Made by a program: the position numbers and the translations under genes | Assembly (NCBI RefSeq): GCF_963576615.1 | Contig: NC_088708.1 | Location: 67,124,672 to 67,188,671, forward strand | Source: Watersipora subatra | Lineage: Eukaryota; Bryozoa; Gymnolaemata; Cheilostomatida; Watersiporidae | DNA: 64,000 nucleotides | Reading direction: 5' to 3' | Notes under the pieces: generated by a model | What the model was told of the DNA's origin: nothing | Databases searched by the model: none | The model's input: the letters and a program-made list of their open reading frames with translations, nothing else | In this document: in pieces, positions 1 through 12,500 of the stretch | Numbering within the stretch: the first letter of the stretch is position 1 | Layout: each line of letters opens with the position of its first letter

Positions 1-949
1 GGAAGGAAAATATTATATGTTTATATCTCTCCACTGCAATAGGAGAAATGCAATCTTGGCCAATATTAGAAGTAAAATGCACTGATATTATTAGAATAAC
101 CAATATTATTAATATAGTAATAATAGAAAACTAATGCACAATTTTGTTTACATTTCAAAAGGTCATAGCTAACAATATCAAGAAGTTGTGATATTTATGT
201 AGTTTTTTAGAAAATCTATCTAATAAAACTATTTACAAAAAATAATAACAGTAACATATTACCCATCATCGATGTTGTTAGTGTGACTATTACACTTCAA
301 TAGTCTTCCAAACTTATAATTAAATATTGTAATAATCTCAAAAGAATCGTTAGATAAAATATCATCGTCATTTCCTTTACTTTCACTGCTTTGGACATCA
401 GTTAGAATACCAAAGTACTCAAAAGTGTCCAAAATGTCAGTTACTTTGAAATCGGCAAAAAAGAAACATTTATATTTCAGTACTTATACGTTAATAACAA
501 AAACCTTCGACAATTCGACAATGCTATAGACTGGTGAAATGTGCACATTATTTTTTCGTGAAATACGCACGACTTGATGGCTCTATTCTTTGTCGCTCAG
601 CGTTTCATTTGCCGGTCTTAATTTTGATAAAAGTAAGGCTTGGCAAGTTTTAATAACGATTTTTGGCCAAATTAATCTGTCTATTTGTGTATAATCCAAT
701 CAGATGGGTAAGTTTCAAGATATTGTCGACAATTTACAAAGACTCGGTAACATATTTAAATAGGTTTTTATGTGTTTTTTGTATCGTTATTATACTTAAA
801 CCACTCCATTGAAAATTGGTTAAATTTGTTGATGAGATTTCAGTACAAGGGTTTGTGACGGTATTGATGAATAATTTTCGTGAGTTGTGTGCACGCGCAT
901 TTATCATAAAACTCTCAACCAATCGCTCCGCTCGTGTTTGGTCGTGGGA
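1..949 (-). mobile_element. Helentron-like non-autonomous element, cut by the window start
   Basis: Reverse-strand copy of a roughly 1.3-kb element that recurs at 40609-41903 and 46661-47945. Its 5' terminus (TCCCACGACC, reading the minus strand from 949) abuts the 3' tail of the LINE at 950. It encodes nothing recognisable. The 3' end lies outside the window. Assignment to the Helitron2/Helentron group rests on the terminal layout seen in the 40.6-kb copy (5'-terminal motif repeated inverted near the 3' end); boundaries are by eye. Confidence 0.45.
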
Positions 950-2190
950 AAATGTTTCCTCACCCCGGTTAACCCATGTGGGTGGTAATTTCTGCTCTAA
1001 CTCGGGTCTCCTACCAGAGACCTGGGAGTTTGAACACTCGCCTCAAGATCTTAGCTGTTCCCAATAGCGCACCTTTCTGCAACTCACTTGAGCTTATTGC
1101 TGTCGGTATCTGGGTGTAGTGAAAATGCCACGAATCGAGATGACAGCAGGTTTTGCAGTGGTTTAAACTGAACTGATCGTATTCTGGTAGATATGACTGT
1201 TTATTTTACTAATAGCCAGAATAGACCGTGAAGTCTACAAAAGTACATGTCACAATAAAACTACAGTGTAAAGCATAATAACGTAAAACAAACATTATAT
1301 ACTTGACTTGAAAGTCACATTAAAACAAAAGCATTCAATTTAGTCAAATAAAGTACATATAAGTATATAATAAAACTGACCTTTTGCCTCCGTAGGCCTG
1401 CTAGTCTCTCACTTATAATTTTGTCACTTATTGATAATAAAACTTTCTGTGCTGGGTTACATGCTGCCCACAGCACTAAAACTGCTACTGTGTGGCTAAT
1501 CTGAAACTGGCGTATATATATGTAAAGGCAAATGTGGGTCAGCAAACAATGTCACCATTAAGGAAACCAGTGGAAGTCGTTTAGAAAAACCGTTCCCAGT
1601 ACACGCAGCATGAGTATGTTTTAATAAGCAGTGTAATTATGGCATAACTGCAATTTTAATGTGTTTCGGCAAGATTAATGAGTTTCATGCATGGCCCAGC
1701 GGTGGCAGCGAACTATAGACATTACAATGAACTGTAATTTGCGAGTACATAGGCAATGGTACTAGCTGACTTTACACTTCACACTGGGCAAGCCACATTT
1801 TGCCACAGGTGTGCCAAAGTGTTGCACAAGCAAGGCACGCTACAGATGTTATTGCACTCAGTACCCCAATGACTACTGGAATTACAGTTGTTCTTACATC
1901 CCAGCATTTTTCAATCTCTTCTGCAAGAGGGTGATATTTCTTTACTTTTTCTTTTTCTTTGCTGGCTATATTTTAATCATTGGGTACTTTTATATCTGTT
2001 ATAGTAGCCCTCTTGTTCTCCTTGCCCACCACCACTATATCTGGTTGGTTTGCTAAGACATACTTGTCAGTCCAGATGTAGAAGTCCCAGAGGATCTTAG
2101 CACGGTAATTTTCATTGATCTTACCAGGAGCTTCCCACCAGTGTTGTGGTTTATTAAGGCCATACTCATCAAATAAACTACTGTACTTGA
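950..2190 (-). mobile_element. 3' fragment of a restriction-like-endonuclease LINE, interrupted by a solo LTR
   Basis: The minus strand at 2190-1789 encodes the C-terminal part of a non-LTR retrotransposon, closely similar to the plus-strand copy at 58.1-58.8 kb. Visible are the KPQHWWEAPG stretch and the endonuclease core QPDIVVVGKENKRATITDI, matching the PD-X12-14-D motif of R2/NeSL-type LINEs. The frame stops just after VPND, where Tyr has become TAA. The coding match breaks at 1784 and resumes at 1114, with a 669-bp solo LTR between. The 3' tail (1010-950) contains the palindromes CCCACATGGG and GGTTAACC. A dead 5'-truncated copy. Confidence 0.7.
1115..1783. mobile_element. Solo LTR inserted in the LINE fragment
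   Basis: A 669-bp segment starting TGTAGTG and ending TTCACA, flanked on both sides by the 5-bp direct repeat CTGGG (1110-1114 and 1784-1788). Comparison with the uninterrupted LINE at 58.7 kb shows that exactly this segment plus one copy of the pentamer is extra. TG...CA ends with a 5-bp target duplication and no coding content fit a solo LTR. Family (Gypsy or BEL) and orientation are unknown. Confidence 0.65.
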
Positions 2191-2347
2191 TCGTTATATA
2201 TATATGCTTGTTGTTTATATACAGTATATATATAAAAAATTGGTCTAACACAGCGGTTAACCCATATGGGTAGTAGTTTCTGCTCTAATAGGGCCGTACC
2301 TTTTACAGAGAGCTCAACCAAACAGAAGTAAGGGAGCATATACTTAT

Positions 2348-2393
2348 GCTACAGACAGTACTGTTTCGGCTATTGAAGCCTCATCAGTGCAGC
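2348..2393 (-). ncRNA. Type I hammerhead ribozyme, complete core
   Basis: On the minus strand every conserved part is present in order. Stem I is GCUGCA (2393-2388) paired with UGUAGC (2353-2348), one G-U pair. The CUGAUGA box is 2387-2381. Stem II is GGCU/AGCC (2380-2377 with 2371-2368) with a five-base loop. The GAA box is 2367-2365. Stem III is ACAG/CUGU (2364-2361 with 2358-2355) with a two-base loop. Cleavage is expected after C2354, in the canonical GUC triplet. The very short palindromic stem III resembles those of newt and Penelope hammerheads, which are thought to cut best as dimers. All catalytic positions agree with the family consensus. Confidence 0.87.
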
Positions 2394-2608
2394 TCAGAGC
2401 AGTCAAGGTGGACAAATCTCATTGCCAATGAAAGTTGACTTCCTGTCATGAAACAACTAAGTTGTCTCACAGACTTTAAGAATTTCGATGTACTGACACC
2501 AGAGTGATCAAATCACAAACCTGATGAGCTATGCACGAAGGCTAATAGCGCCGCCCCTCCCACAGAGTGCTCAACCAAACTGAAGTAAGGGAGCATAATT
2601 ATAATCAT

Positions 2609-2656
2609 GCTACAGACAGTATACTGTTACCGCTATTGAAGCCTCATCAATGCAGC
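2609..2656 (-). ncRNA. Decayed hammerhead ribozyme in the second repeat unit
   Basis: Counterpart of the intact motif 261 bp away. Stem I and the loop of stem II are kept. The CUGAUGA box has become UUGAUGA, the closing pair of stem II is G-G, and the GAA box reads GUA. Stem III has grown to the 12-base palindrome ACAGUAUACUGU. The changed core positions are ones needed for catalysis, so it should be inactive. Confidence 0.65.
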
Positions 2657-2799
2657 TCAGAGCAGGCAAGGAAAACATATCCCATTGCCAATAAAAGTTG
2701 ACTTTCGGCCATGAAACAACTCAGTTGCCTCACAGACTAAAAGAAAGTCGATGTGGTCAAAAGTCAAAACAAAACATTAATGTATAATAAACAGGTTGG

Positions 2800-3561
2800 A
2801 AAAAGATTGGCGCTCGATGTCAAAATCTGCACACATCTTTTTGCAATTTAGTTCATCACACTCCTGCTGTATCCTATATGTATTGTCCATATTTATATAT
2901 CAAAAATTTATAAACCATTATATAACATTTGATAGAAAAAATAACTTTAGTCACTGCTTTTACTGTATGAAATTCAACAGTAATCATCTAAGCATACAAC
3001 AAAGCTATTTGAAAATGAAATGATGTAGAACGATCATTCAAAGGATGACATACATAGAATTTGTAAATGTAATGAAGTCTACAAGACCAGCTGTAAACCA
3101 TGGATCAATAGCACGGTGAGAACATGCCTTAATTTGTACATGTCAAGGTTGAATGTCATTGAAGCATGAGATGAGTAGCCTAGCCTTCAAGCCTGAGTCA
3201 TGGTGTTGACGTGACTCTGAAACATATTGTCAGCCTGAAGCAAAGGCTAAGTAAAGACCAGATTGTTCTTTTCAATAAAAACCCTTGTAGAACTGTAAGA
3301 CAATATAGTTTTTACAAGAGTAAGTATTTAAGCAGTGTACTGATTTTACTTACTTGTGTACTAATTTACAACCATGATGGTTTATTTTATATTACTTAGT
3401 TATTACTTTGCAAGTTTTAGTAAATTCTAAAAGCTAAATTAAGATATGAAATTGACAAAGGAGAGAAGAGAAATTTTACATTTGTTTAAGTAAACTTAGG
3501 CTAACCAACAGTTGTGTAGAGTTTACAGAAAAGAAACAATATTTTTAATAACAATATTGCT
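2800..3561 (-). other. 3' flank of gene A, duplicated with the array
   Basis: Non-coding. Much of this block (for example the stretch around 2955-3110 with the phrase ACTGTATGAAATTCAACAG) recurs downstream of the other copies at about 18955-19290, 34140-34700 and 45650-46100. It therefore marks the 3' edge of the duplicated unit. Just after the stop codon of gene A the minus strand has ATTAAA, a possible weak polyadenylation signal. Confidence 0.5.
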
Positions 3562-6500
3562 TCAATTGTGACACTTTTGCAGTAAAAGAATGGAGTGGAG
3601 TAGGAGGCTTATTAGATAGCTAGCTCCGCCCATGTAGTAAGTTGCATCATAGTCTCCTGTGATGTCATACAGCAGCCCTGTCAGTAAATAAAATGATATT
3701 TTATTAAGTCCTAGTTACTTGCTCAGTAATAAGACATAATTATTAACTGATTTCTCTATGAACCATGCAGCCATAACAATGGCGATATACCTGCTATTGT
3801 AGGCCCCACTATGGCAGCGACTCCACGAGTTAGGCAGATTAATCCAATTCCATTGTTTAGTTTTCTCAAGCCCACAAGATCACAGATGATCACAGGAGCT
3901 AATGAGTGGAAACCCACTATAAGAAACAAAGAGAGGTATACGTAATCTTTTACGCTATGCTTAATATGATCACTATAATAGCTGTCTGTCGTAGCTATGA
4001 ATTTTAGATTAATATCTCTGATACAAACATTGTTGATTTAAAATAATTAGTTGTTTTTTTTTCAAACTAGCAAAACAATGCATTTGTTTTTGATTTTGAG
4101 ACTTTTTATACAAACTTGTTGCTATAATGAATGGTTGACTGACCTGCAGTGAAAGAAATGCCAGTAGTAGCAATAAATATAGTACTGATTGTGTGGCACT
4201 GAGACATTGCAATCATAGAGACTCCAGCTACCAGAAGACACCCGTTATTCCACATCAAAGCACTGATTTTGGGTATTGCCACTATTACTATTCCAGGAAG
4301 GATTCGTCCCACTATACCCATAGCTCCTACATACATGTAATAACTACATTTCAATAATCTTCATATACTATACAAAATAAAACCACAACAGCAGGTATTG
4401 GTACTATTTGATAAGGGCACAGACAGTAGCCACTACTTCGGTGCACAAAATGATGGCGTATTAGTTAACCTTCTCACACTCTTCAGACTCATTGTTTTAA
4501 CATGTTAGTCAGTTTTATTAGAATACTGAATTGAAAACGACAATACTTTTGTTACTCAAAAGCCGATAGCACGGTGAAAGGAAGCGAAAATTATAGTGAA
4601 TTATGGGAAGGTATCGATGACAAGATAAGGTAAGGCAATTCCAAAACAAAAAAACAAAGCCATGTATAAACAAAATTCAAAACCTATTATTGACAACACT
4701 CCCCCTTAGTTGTAAAATTTTAATCAGGGAATACAAATTGATAACAATGTAAGATCCTGCTAACTAACCTACCTAACCGGCCAAACGTCTAACGACCTAC
4801 GCTACACCTAGCATATCTCTGAGTTTCTCGAATCGATCACGACAAAGTGGTTTTGTGAAAATGTCAGCCACCATATGATCAGTGTAGCAGTGCTTGGTTC
4901 AAACGTGGTTGTTCATGATTTCCTGGCATATGTAGTGATACTTAGTGTCTATATGTTTGGAGCGTTTGCTTGTTTTGGTTTGCAATGTTTATAGCAGACA
5001 GATTGTCGATGTTGAGCTCGATTGGTTGTATTGGTGTGCTGTTGATGCACAGGTAAAGTTGGTGTAGCCAGGCGGCTCCTTTCGTTGCTTCATGAGTTAC
5101 AATGTACTCGGCCTCTACCGTTGATAAGGCAACAACATTTTGCTGTTTGCTGATCCAACTAATGGGGCCACCACAATGCATAAACAGTACACCTGAAGTA
5201 GAGTGCCGACCCTCACTTTCTCCCCACTAGCATCAGAGTAGGCGATTGGCTGCTGATCTGCTTTCTTGTAACAGATGCCAAGATCTGGCGTTGCCTTGAG
5301 GTAGCGTAGAACTCTTTTCACCGCTGTAAGGTGCGTTTCAGTTGGGGCAGTGTTAAATTTAGACAACACTCCCACTGCGTATTGTATGTCTGGCCTGGTG
5401 AAAGTGGCAGCATAGAGAAGACTACCGATTATGGATTGATACAAGGCTTGGTTTACAGGTTTACTTCTATTGTTCTTCACTAGCTTGACGTCTGCAGCCA
5501 TGGGGTAGCGGTAGTTTTGCAGTCCGCCATATTGTATTTGTGCAGAATTTGTCGAATGTATTGTTTTTGAAGCAGTTTCAGAGAACTCGGAATAAATTCT
5601 GCTTGAATGCCCAAGCAGAACTTAAGCTTTCCCAAGTCCTTCATCTGAAATCGAGCGCTGAGGGCCAATTTAATTTTATCTAGGACTAACTGATTGTCAC
5701 AGATTAGAACTAAGTCATCTACATACACTTCTATAATGGCCTGGATATTATCATACTGGCGTATATACACACGTTGATCTGTGCTTGACTGGGTGAAGAA
5801 TGTGGATTTAAGAGACTGGTCCAACACTTGGTTCCAGCAGCATGAAGCTTGTTTGAGTCCGTATAGAGACAGTTGCAAATTACACACAAGGTTTTCTTTA
5901 TCAGGGAGGACAAATTCTTCAGGTTGTCTCATTTAAATTTGTATGTATGTATGTAATTTGGATGTAACAACATCCATTTGGTGAACAATCATGTCACGGC
6001 TTACTCCATATGAGAGCAGAGAACAAAGAGATGATCGCTGAATGACTGGAGCAAAAGTCTCATCGTAGTCTACTCCGTGCTGATGAGCAAAACCCTTCGC
6101 GACGAGTCTAGCTTTGTATTTTGTAATGTTGCCATCAGTATCGTACTTCACTTTAAAGACCCATCTGCAACCAATGGCTTGTCGATTTAGCGATAACTCT
6201 ACCAGCGTCCACGTTTTATTCTTCATTTGAGCCTCATACTCTCTCTGGGCCGATTTCAACCACTCATCAGACTGAGGGCTAGACTGGGCTTCCTTGAAGG
6301 ATTTTGGTTCAATCAGATCGGTTACATAGTTGGCGGCATGTCCCTTACCCGTGTAATCATGTATACCATATCTCTTGGGCTCGGTAGAATTGCGAGCACT
6401 TCAACGCAATGCTAATTCGAGTTGGTGATCGTGACTTTGGTTATCTACTGGTTCGATCTCGACTTGACCGCTGGAGTTGTGTGCTCTCACACAATCAATG

Positions 6501-9500
6501 TGTTTCTGTGGAAGGACCAGTTTTGATTCATCAAAAATAACATCTCTGCTCACAACAACCTTCTGGTTTACAGGGTCGTATAAGCAATATGCTTTGGATC
6601 TGAGGCTATATCCGACATGGATCATCGTTTCAGCTTTATCATCCAGTTTCTGCCTCAATTCATCTGGAACATGGGCGTAAGTGATGCAGCCAAAGGTATG
6701 AAGTTGGTTTAAATCTGGTTTATCACCATTCCACATTTCGTATGGAGTTGTGCACTCTTTGTGAGCATTGTTCGGAACTCGGTTGCATACATATACGGCT
6801 GTACTAATGGATTCGGTCCAAAACGACTTTGGCAGCTCCGATTCAATGATCATTGCTCGAGCGGCTTCACATGCCGTCCGTTTGAATCATTCTGCTAAGT
6901 CATTTTGTTGGGGTGAGTAACGAGTTGTCAGCTGATGCTGAATACTATGAGAACGAAGGTGTTGTTCAAGCTGTTTGGATATATATTCTCCACCTCCGTC
7001 AGTACGTAACGTTCCGATTGTTTGGCCAGTTTGATTTGTAACTAAGGCTTCATAATCTTGAAAAACTGAAAACACATCAGATTTATCTCGAATGAAATAC
7101 ACATGCACAAACCTACTGTAATCATCAATAAAGGTGACAAAATATTTACTGTTACCAATAGACTGATTTTGCATGGGGCCGCAAACCTCACTATGTACAA
7201 GCTCTAATACCCTCTTAGATTTGATATCACCGGTAGACTTGAACGGTTTACGCGCTATTTTACCCTTGATACATGACTCGCATTGACCTACTGATACGTT
7301 GGATAAATCGGCACCAGTTACTAATGATTCTCGGTTCATCTGATGGATAGTTGACTAGTTTAAATGAGCTAGGTGTTGATGCCATAAAGTGTTACATGAT
7401 GCCAGACTCGTGCGATGATTTGATGATTCAAGATCTACATGTATATAGTATAGTTTACCAACACGTGTGCCCATAGCGTGTGTTTGACCAATATTATTCT
7501 TCACCTAGGCTCTGCTATGGCCGAATTGAATAATCATACCTATATCTGTTGTAGACTTGACCGAGATTAAATTTTGCTTCAGATCAGGCATGTGAAGTAC
7601 GTCATAGAGGGCGGCTTTTCTAGTCAAACGCTTATTTACTCGCACTGTGATGTGTACATTACCGATAGCTATACCATCAACGGCGCGTTCATCAGCAATC
7701 ATCACCCTTTTCGGTTCGTTTAGTAGTGTATAGGACTTGAAGGACGACTTGTTTAGTGTCACGTAACGCGTTGCTCCTGAGTTCATTAGCCGTTCTTGTA
7801 CAAGATCACTACTGTAGCAAGCTGGGAAAGCAGATTCATCACTGTGATGGTTGTTATCAACTTCTGCTACATACTTTGCTCTGTGTGAGCATTGTGGGAC
7901 GCGTCCACAACTCATTCCCCGTCGACCATAACTCATTCTAGATTTCGGACAGTCTCGGATGATGCTGAGTAGAGTTACAGTTATAACATTCACGTTTGGT
8001 GTATTCTCTGTTAGCGGAGAGAACAGTGGCAGAACTCGCTGAGTGTTTGACGTTACTTGAGACAGCTGTCTTGTCAGGTGCTCTTTGTTCACCATGCTTT
8101 TGTTCTTCATTCAATAACGCGTTTTGGACAAATTCGAAAGTGAGGCCTTCACCTCGAGCTTTTAGCGCTGTTACCACTGTGCTGTAACTGTCGGGCAAGC
8201 TGTCAAAAAGAGTTATGACCTGATCCTCCTCGGAGACCGGAGCTCTGATAGCAGCTAATTTGTCAGTGATGTTTTTCATGTGTTTTAGATGGGTTTCTAT
8301 CGATGTATCCTATGACATCACCGAACGAAAATAACGGTTTTTTAAGAAATAGACGATTAGCCAGCGAGTCACGCCCCAAAATGTGATTGTAATCTGTCCT
8401 AGGCTGCTTTGAGAGTTTTGCATTCGGAAACTTGATATAGCACTTCATCACTTACCGATAGAATAATGTTACTGAGGGCTTTAGACTACTTAGATTTATA
8501 CTCTGCTTTGACAGGGGCTTCAGCTGTGTTTGTTGGAACAGCGATACTTATATCTGTATAGCCATAAAGCTTTTTAGCTATGAGAAAATGCTTCATCTTT
8601 AATTTTCACGTTGTATAATTTGTTGTGTCCAGCTTAGATACAGTCCCTCTTTCTTCCATGATGGTAGGTTGGCTGATATTAATTTAAGAAGAGTGTCCTG
8701 GGCCCATAACCTATTAGAATACTGAATTGAAAGCGACAATACTTTTATTACTCAAAAGCCAATAGCACAGTGAAGGGAAGCGAACATTATAGTGAATTAT
8801 GAGAAGGTATCAATGACAAGATCAGGTAAGGCAATTCCAAAACAAAACAAAGCCATGTATAAACAAAATTCAAAAACTATTATTGACAATAAGTCTTTCC
8901 TTACTGAGTGTAAAAAGCATGTTAGTCAGTCTTTTCTGGCACATTATACAAACATTAGCGAATCTTCCCTCACTCAGTATTGTAATTGTAGAAATGTGTT
9001 TATACATTTGTTGATAAACAAACCAACTCTAATAGTATGAAAGGTTGCAGCGAAAATGAGACGCTTATGCTCCACACATATTTATATTATTTAACTTCGT
9101 ACATATTTATAAGCATATTAAGCTAACTTAAGTATATAACTGAATTAACCTTGAATCCTGCAATTTAGATACAATATTTATGGTATTATAAATTTGGCAT
9201 TAAAACCATATTTGAATATTATGCAATTTTGGTATAAATTACTGTCTGACAAAGAAACAAGTATTTGTCATGTTATTCTGATAAATAAGGCAAAATATGT
9301 ATTTGCGCTGTTATGAAAGATCAGGCAGTTATGTGTACTTGTTATAAAAGCTGACACTTACCCATATACGATACCAGCAGTGCTGCTTCTCTTTCACCAA
9401 TACCCAGTCTTTTAGCCCTGTCTGCTGTGTACATTGGATGTACATAATAGCCCACAATTCCAAAAAGGTTGCCAATGCATAATATTATCATTGACTTGTT

Positions 9501-12500
9501 TTGAAGTATCTCTATGTCTATGACATCAGCTAGAATATTTGCTAAAGGTTTAGGACAGAAACTGAGACACTGTAATCTCTTTCTGGGTTCCTGAAAATCA
9601 TAAACAAAGATTTCATTACTAAAACTTTACTTTAACATTTTACGAAACAGTACAGCAATTCTAGAGTTTGTACATCTACTTGCTGAATATCTTTTTACCT
9701 CTATTTGTGATGGTAAACTAGTTGATGACTTTACCTCCACTTCTGTTGGTAAACTTACTAATGATCCAGTGTTTGAAACAGGATATCTGTAACATAAATA
9801 ATAACCAGCAATGCATTATATATCACTTGTTTATGCTATACTGACCAGCTGAGTGACCTAATGGCTTACAAACTAACTAACTGTACCAGCCACATTTGAT
9901 ACCTGTTATTTTGTCTATTGTCAAGTTTCAAGAACTCAAAGTTGTCTTCTTCATCCTCATCTTTTCTCTTTCCGTTATCATCCAACTCAATTAATTTGAC
10001 AGTTTCAGGTTTTGGAATTGCGTTTCGTTTAGCTGAGAGAGGTCTGATTAATGCTGAGAATACACAGCCCTGCAGCAGTAAACCAGCTAAAATGAAGAGA
10101 GAGTTGTCTCATCTTGTTGGTTTCCATCAATGCTCAGGCTTATGTGTAGTATGTGAGAATACAAGTTTTTATTCCTGTTACTTTTGACTGATTGCTTGAG
10201 CACAGTCATTAGAATACTAATTTCCATTTACTAAAATGGCTTCACATAAAAATCTCATGGTAGGAATATTCAACCCAATATTCTAATTAAAGCCTGCTTA
10301 GCAGGTGCTTTCTTATTTTACAACTTTCATAAATTCTGCTTTAGCAACAATTGAACAGAGCAAGTTGGACAGTTGAAATTAGCTGTGTGGCTACCGGCTG
10401 CTGTCTGCTACAGCTGTAGCAAGCTTCAACTATTGTTAATGCATATAAGTCAAGCTTCTAACATCAGCTCAAATGAGGTTTTGCAAGACTAATACCCAAC
10501 GATTACCCAGTATGAAATGGGTGCCTCTCCAGCCATATGAGGCAAGCAGAAAGTCAGCGAAAGGTGCTACTCCCATCATTCCAAGTCCACCTCCGCACTG
10601 AGCAATTCCATTTGCCAAAGCCCTTCTCTTATCAAAGTAATGACCAACGGAAGTGATAGCTGGTAGGTACATCATACCAAAACCAAGACCTGCCAAAGAC
10701 AAGAGTTAATGACTACTAGAGAGCTTCTGTGGTCTAATAAACTGTGTGTTACTTTTAAAATGATGCTTCTAGAACATTGCCATTACAGAAACATTATGAA
10801 ATCCTTTCTAAAATGTTGTACGTCAACTATTTTTGATAGTTTCCATATTTTAATGAAAGCTTAAAAGTGTTAGAATTGAACAGAGTTTTATACTGAGTTC
10901 CGACAGCTAAATTATTTAGGTCTAGTTTTAAACTTTAAACGTTTTTACAGGTTTGAAACTCACATGCCATATGTTTGAAACTCACATGCCATATGTTTGA
11001 AACTCACATGCCATATGTTTGAAACTCACATGCCATATGTTTGAAACTCACAACCATGCCATATGCTTCTGCTAACTTTTCTATTTCTTTTTTCAAGTGA
11101 AAGCAATACATTACATTCAATTTGGTGACTGACATTGAAACAGGGTCAAAAGGTCAATCCTTTTTTTATGGGTAGTACATTACTGACTGCTCTACATTCT
11201 CTCTGTATATTAGATGCTTTAAGAAGTCCTCACCTCCTAGTATACCGTATACAATCTGAAACACAGCAACATTTGGTGAGAAAGAGCTGATGATAAAGGA
11301 AGCTGCTGCTGTCAGGCTGCCAATAAGTCCCATGGCTCGGCAGCCCCACTTGTTTATAAGAGCAGAAACAAAAGGGCCTGAAATATGTAGATATATTCAA
11401 ACATACACGTACATCATGGGCTGGATCATACAGCTAAATTGACAATCTCTCTGCCTCTGGTAAATAATATTATCATATTTACTGCCAGTCTAATTTTTCA
11501 CCTCTGCTAGTTTATACCTTCCTACTCTGACTTTGTTTACAACAGCAAACAGGTGCTCACTTTAGAATAGTGACAATCTTAGCAAGTGACATATGGCATC
11601 CTGGTGACCTTCAAAGAGAAGCAGTTTGTTTATATATGCTTTCTAAGTGAAAGTAGGCCAACATACCATTTATTTCTAAACTGAAAGAGGTACGGACATT
11701 TTTTACCTTCCCAGCTATATAGTAGTAGATAGTATAAGTTCTGCTCTAAGATGCTATAACTAAAGTATGCAGTTATTTATAGACCATTTACAGTTTCAAT
11801 AAGCACCATTTATACACTCTGACTCTGTTGTGGTTATTTACAGTTATTTATAGAAGTTAATGTTGAGGATAACCTAAGGTACCACATCATACAACACATC
11901 CTCTTACTGACAGTGCTACATGCATCATTGTAACAGCACAGGAACTCACTTTATACCAAAAAACTGTTTTCAAACACAAGCTAACTTGTTCTACTAACGT
12001 ATCTAAATTATTCCTGAAGTCTCACAGATAAAAGATAATTGTCATACTTTTCTACAGCAATCAAATGTATTTCTTGCGCAATGCTTTTCATTATTTTATT
12101 TTAGACGATATACTGTTGCCCGGAGTATAATTTACTGTTGTTTAATGTTGACATACAAAAATATCAAGTTTCAGCTAGTTAAGGAGACAAAAATACAATA
12201 TCGAAATACATTCAAATGTACAAACCCGTGTAAGTGCTATAGAAGTGAGGCTAAAGTTTTGGTCAGTTAGTCAATTCACTATAATAGTAATCTATATGTA
12301 TTAGTTATGGTTTCTTACCGGCAACCTTCAGTCAGCTTGAAAAAGCTATAAAGTTCAATCAATGAAGTTTAAATTGTATTTTTTAAATTATAATAGGCTA
12401 GGAATGTGCTGCCATATCTAGTTTACAGGCATCTTCAAGAAAGGAAGCTATTAGCATTAGGGCAAGGTATCAAGAAATATAATAGTGAGGAACTTACCAA

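Larger units (their letters stand above)
2240..2765 (-). mobile_element. Hammerhead-ribozyme retroelement, two-unit repeat (retrozyme-like)
   Basis: Two direct repeats with a 261-bp offset (about 2290-2480 and 2555-2745), each containing a hammerhead motif on the minus strand. No protein is encoded. The minus-strand 3' end (2287-2244) is TTAGAGCAG followed by CCCATATGGGTTAACCG and then a TA-rich run, nearly the same tail as the RLE-type LINE at 58.8 kb. Dimeric tandem units of 150-400 bp with type I hammerheads are the layout described for metazoan retrozymes and Penelope-associated hammerheads. The outer boundary near 2765 is approximate. Confidence 0.6.
4516..8888 (-). mobile_element. Ty1/copia LTR retrotransposon, decayed, in intron 7 of gene A
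   Basis: Complete in outline but mutated: two LTRs (177 and 180 bp), a primer site complementary to initiator tRNA-Met, gag, protease, integrase, reverse transcriptase and RNase H in Ty1/copia order (integrase before RT), and a purine tract (AAGGGGGAGTG on the minus strand) next to the 3' LTR. Frameshifts and stops split the polyprotein into many pieces. The LTRs differ at about ten sites plus one 3-bp gap. No clear target duplication could be seen. The orientation is the same as the host gene, so it must be spliced out with the intron. Confidence 0.92.

Noticed and set aside
2520..2550. Plus-strand CTGATGAG...CGAAGG resembling a hammerhead core
   Set aside because: The second stem would have at most two pairs, and no stem I or cleavage triplet can be placed around it.
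9918..10187. Plus-strand frame with LSHLVGFHQCSG, also found at 24.5, 37.8 and 50.3 kb
   Set aside because: Antisense to coding exon 5 and its upstream intron; it recurs only because the gene is duplicated.
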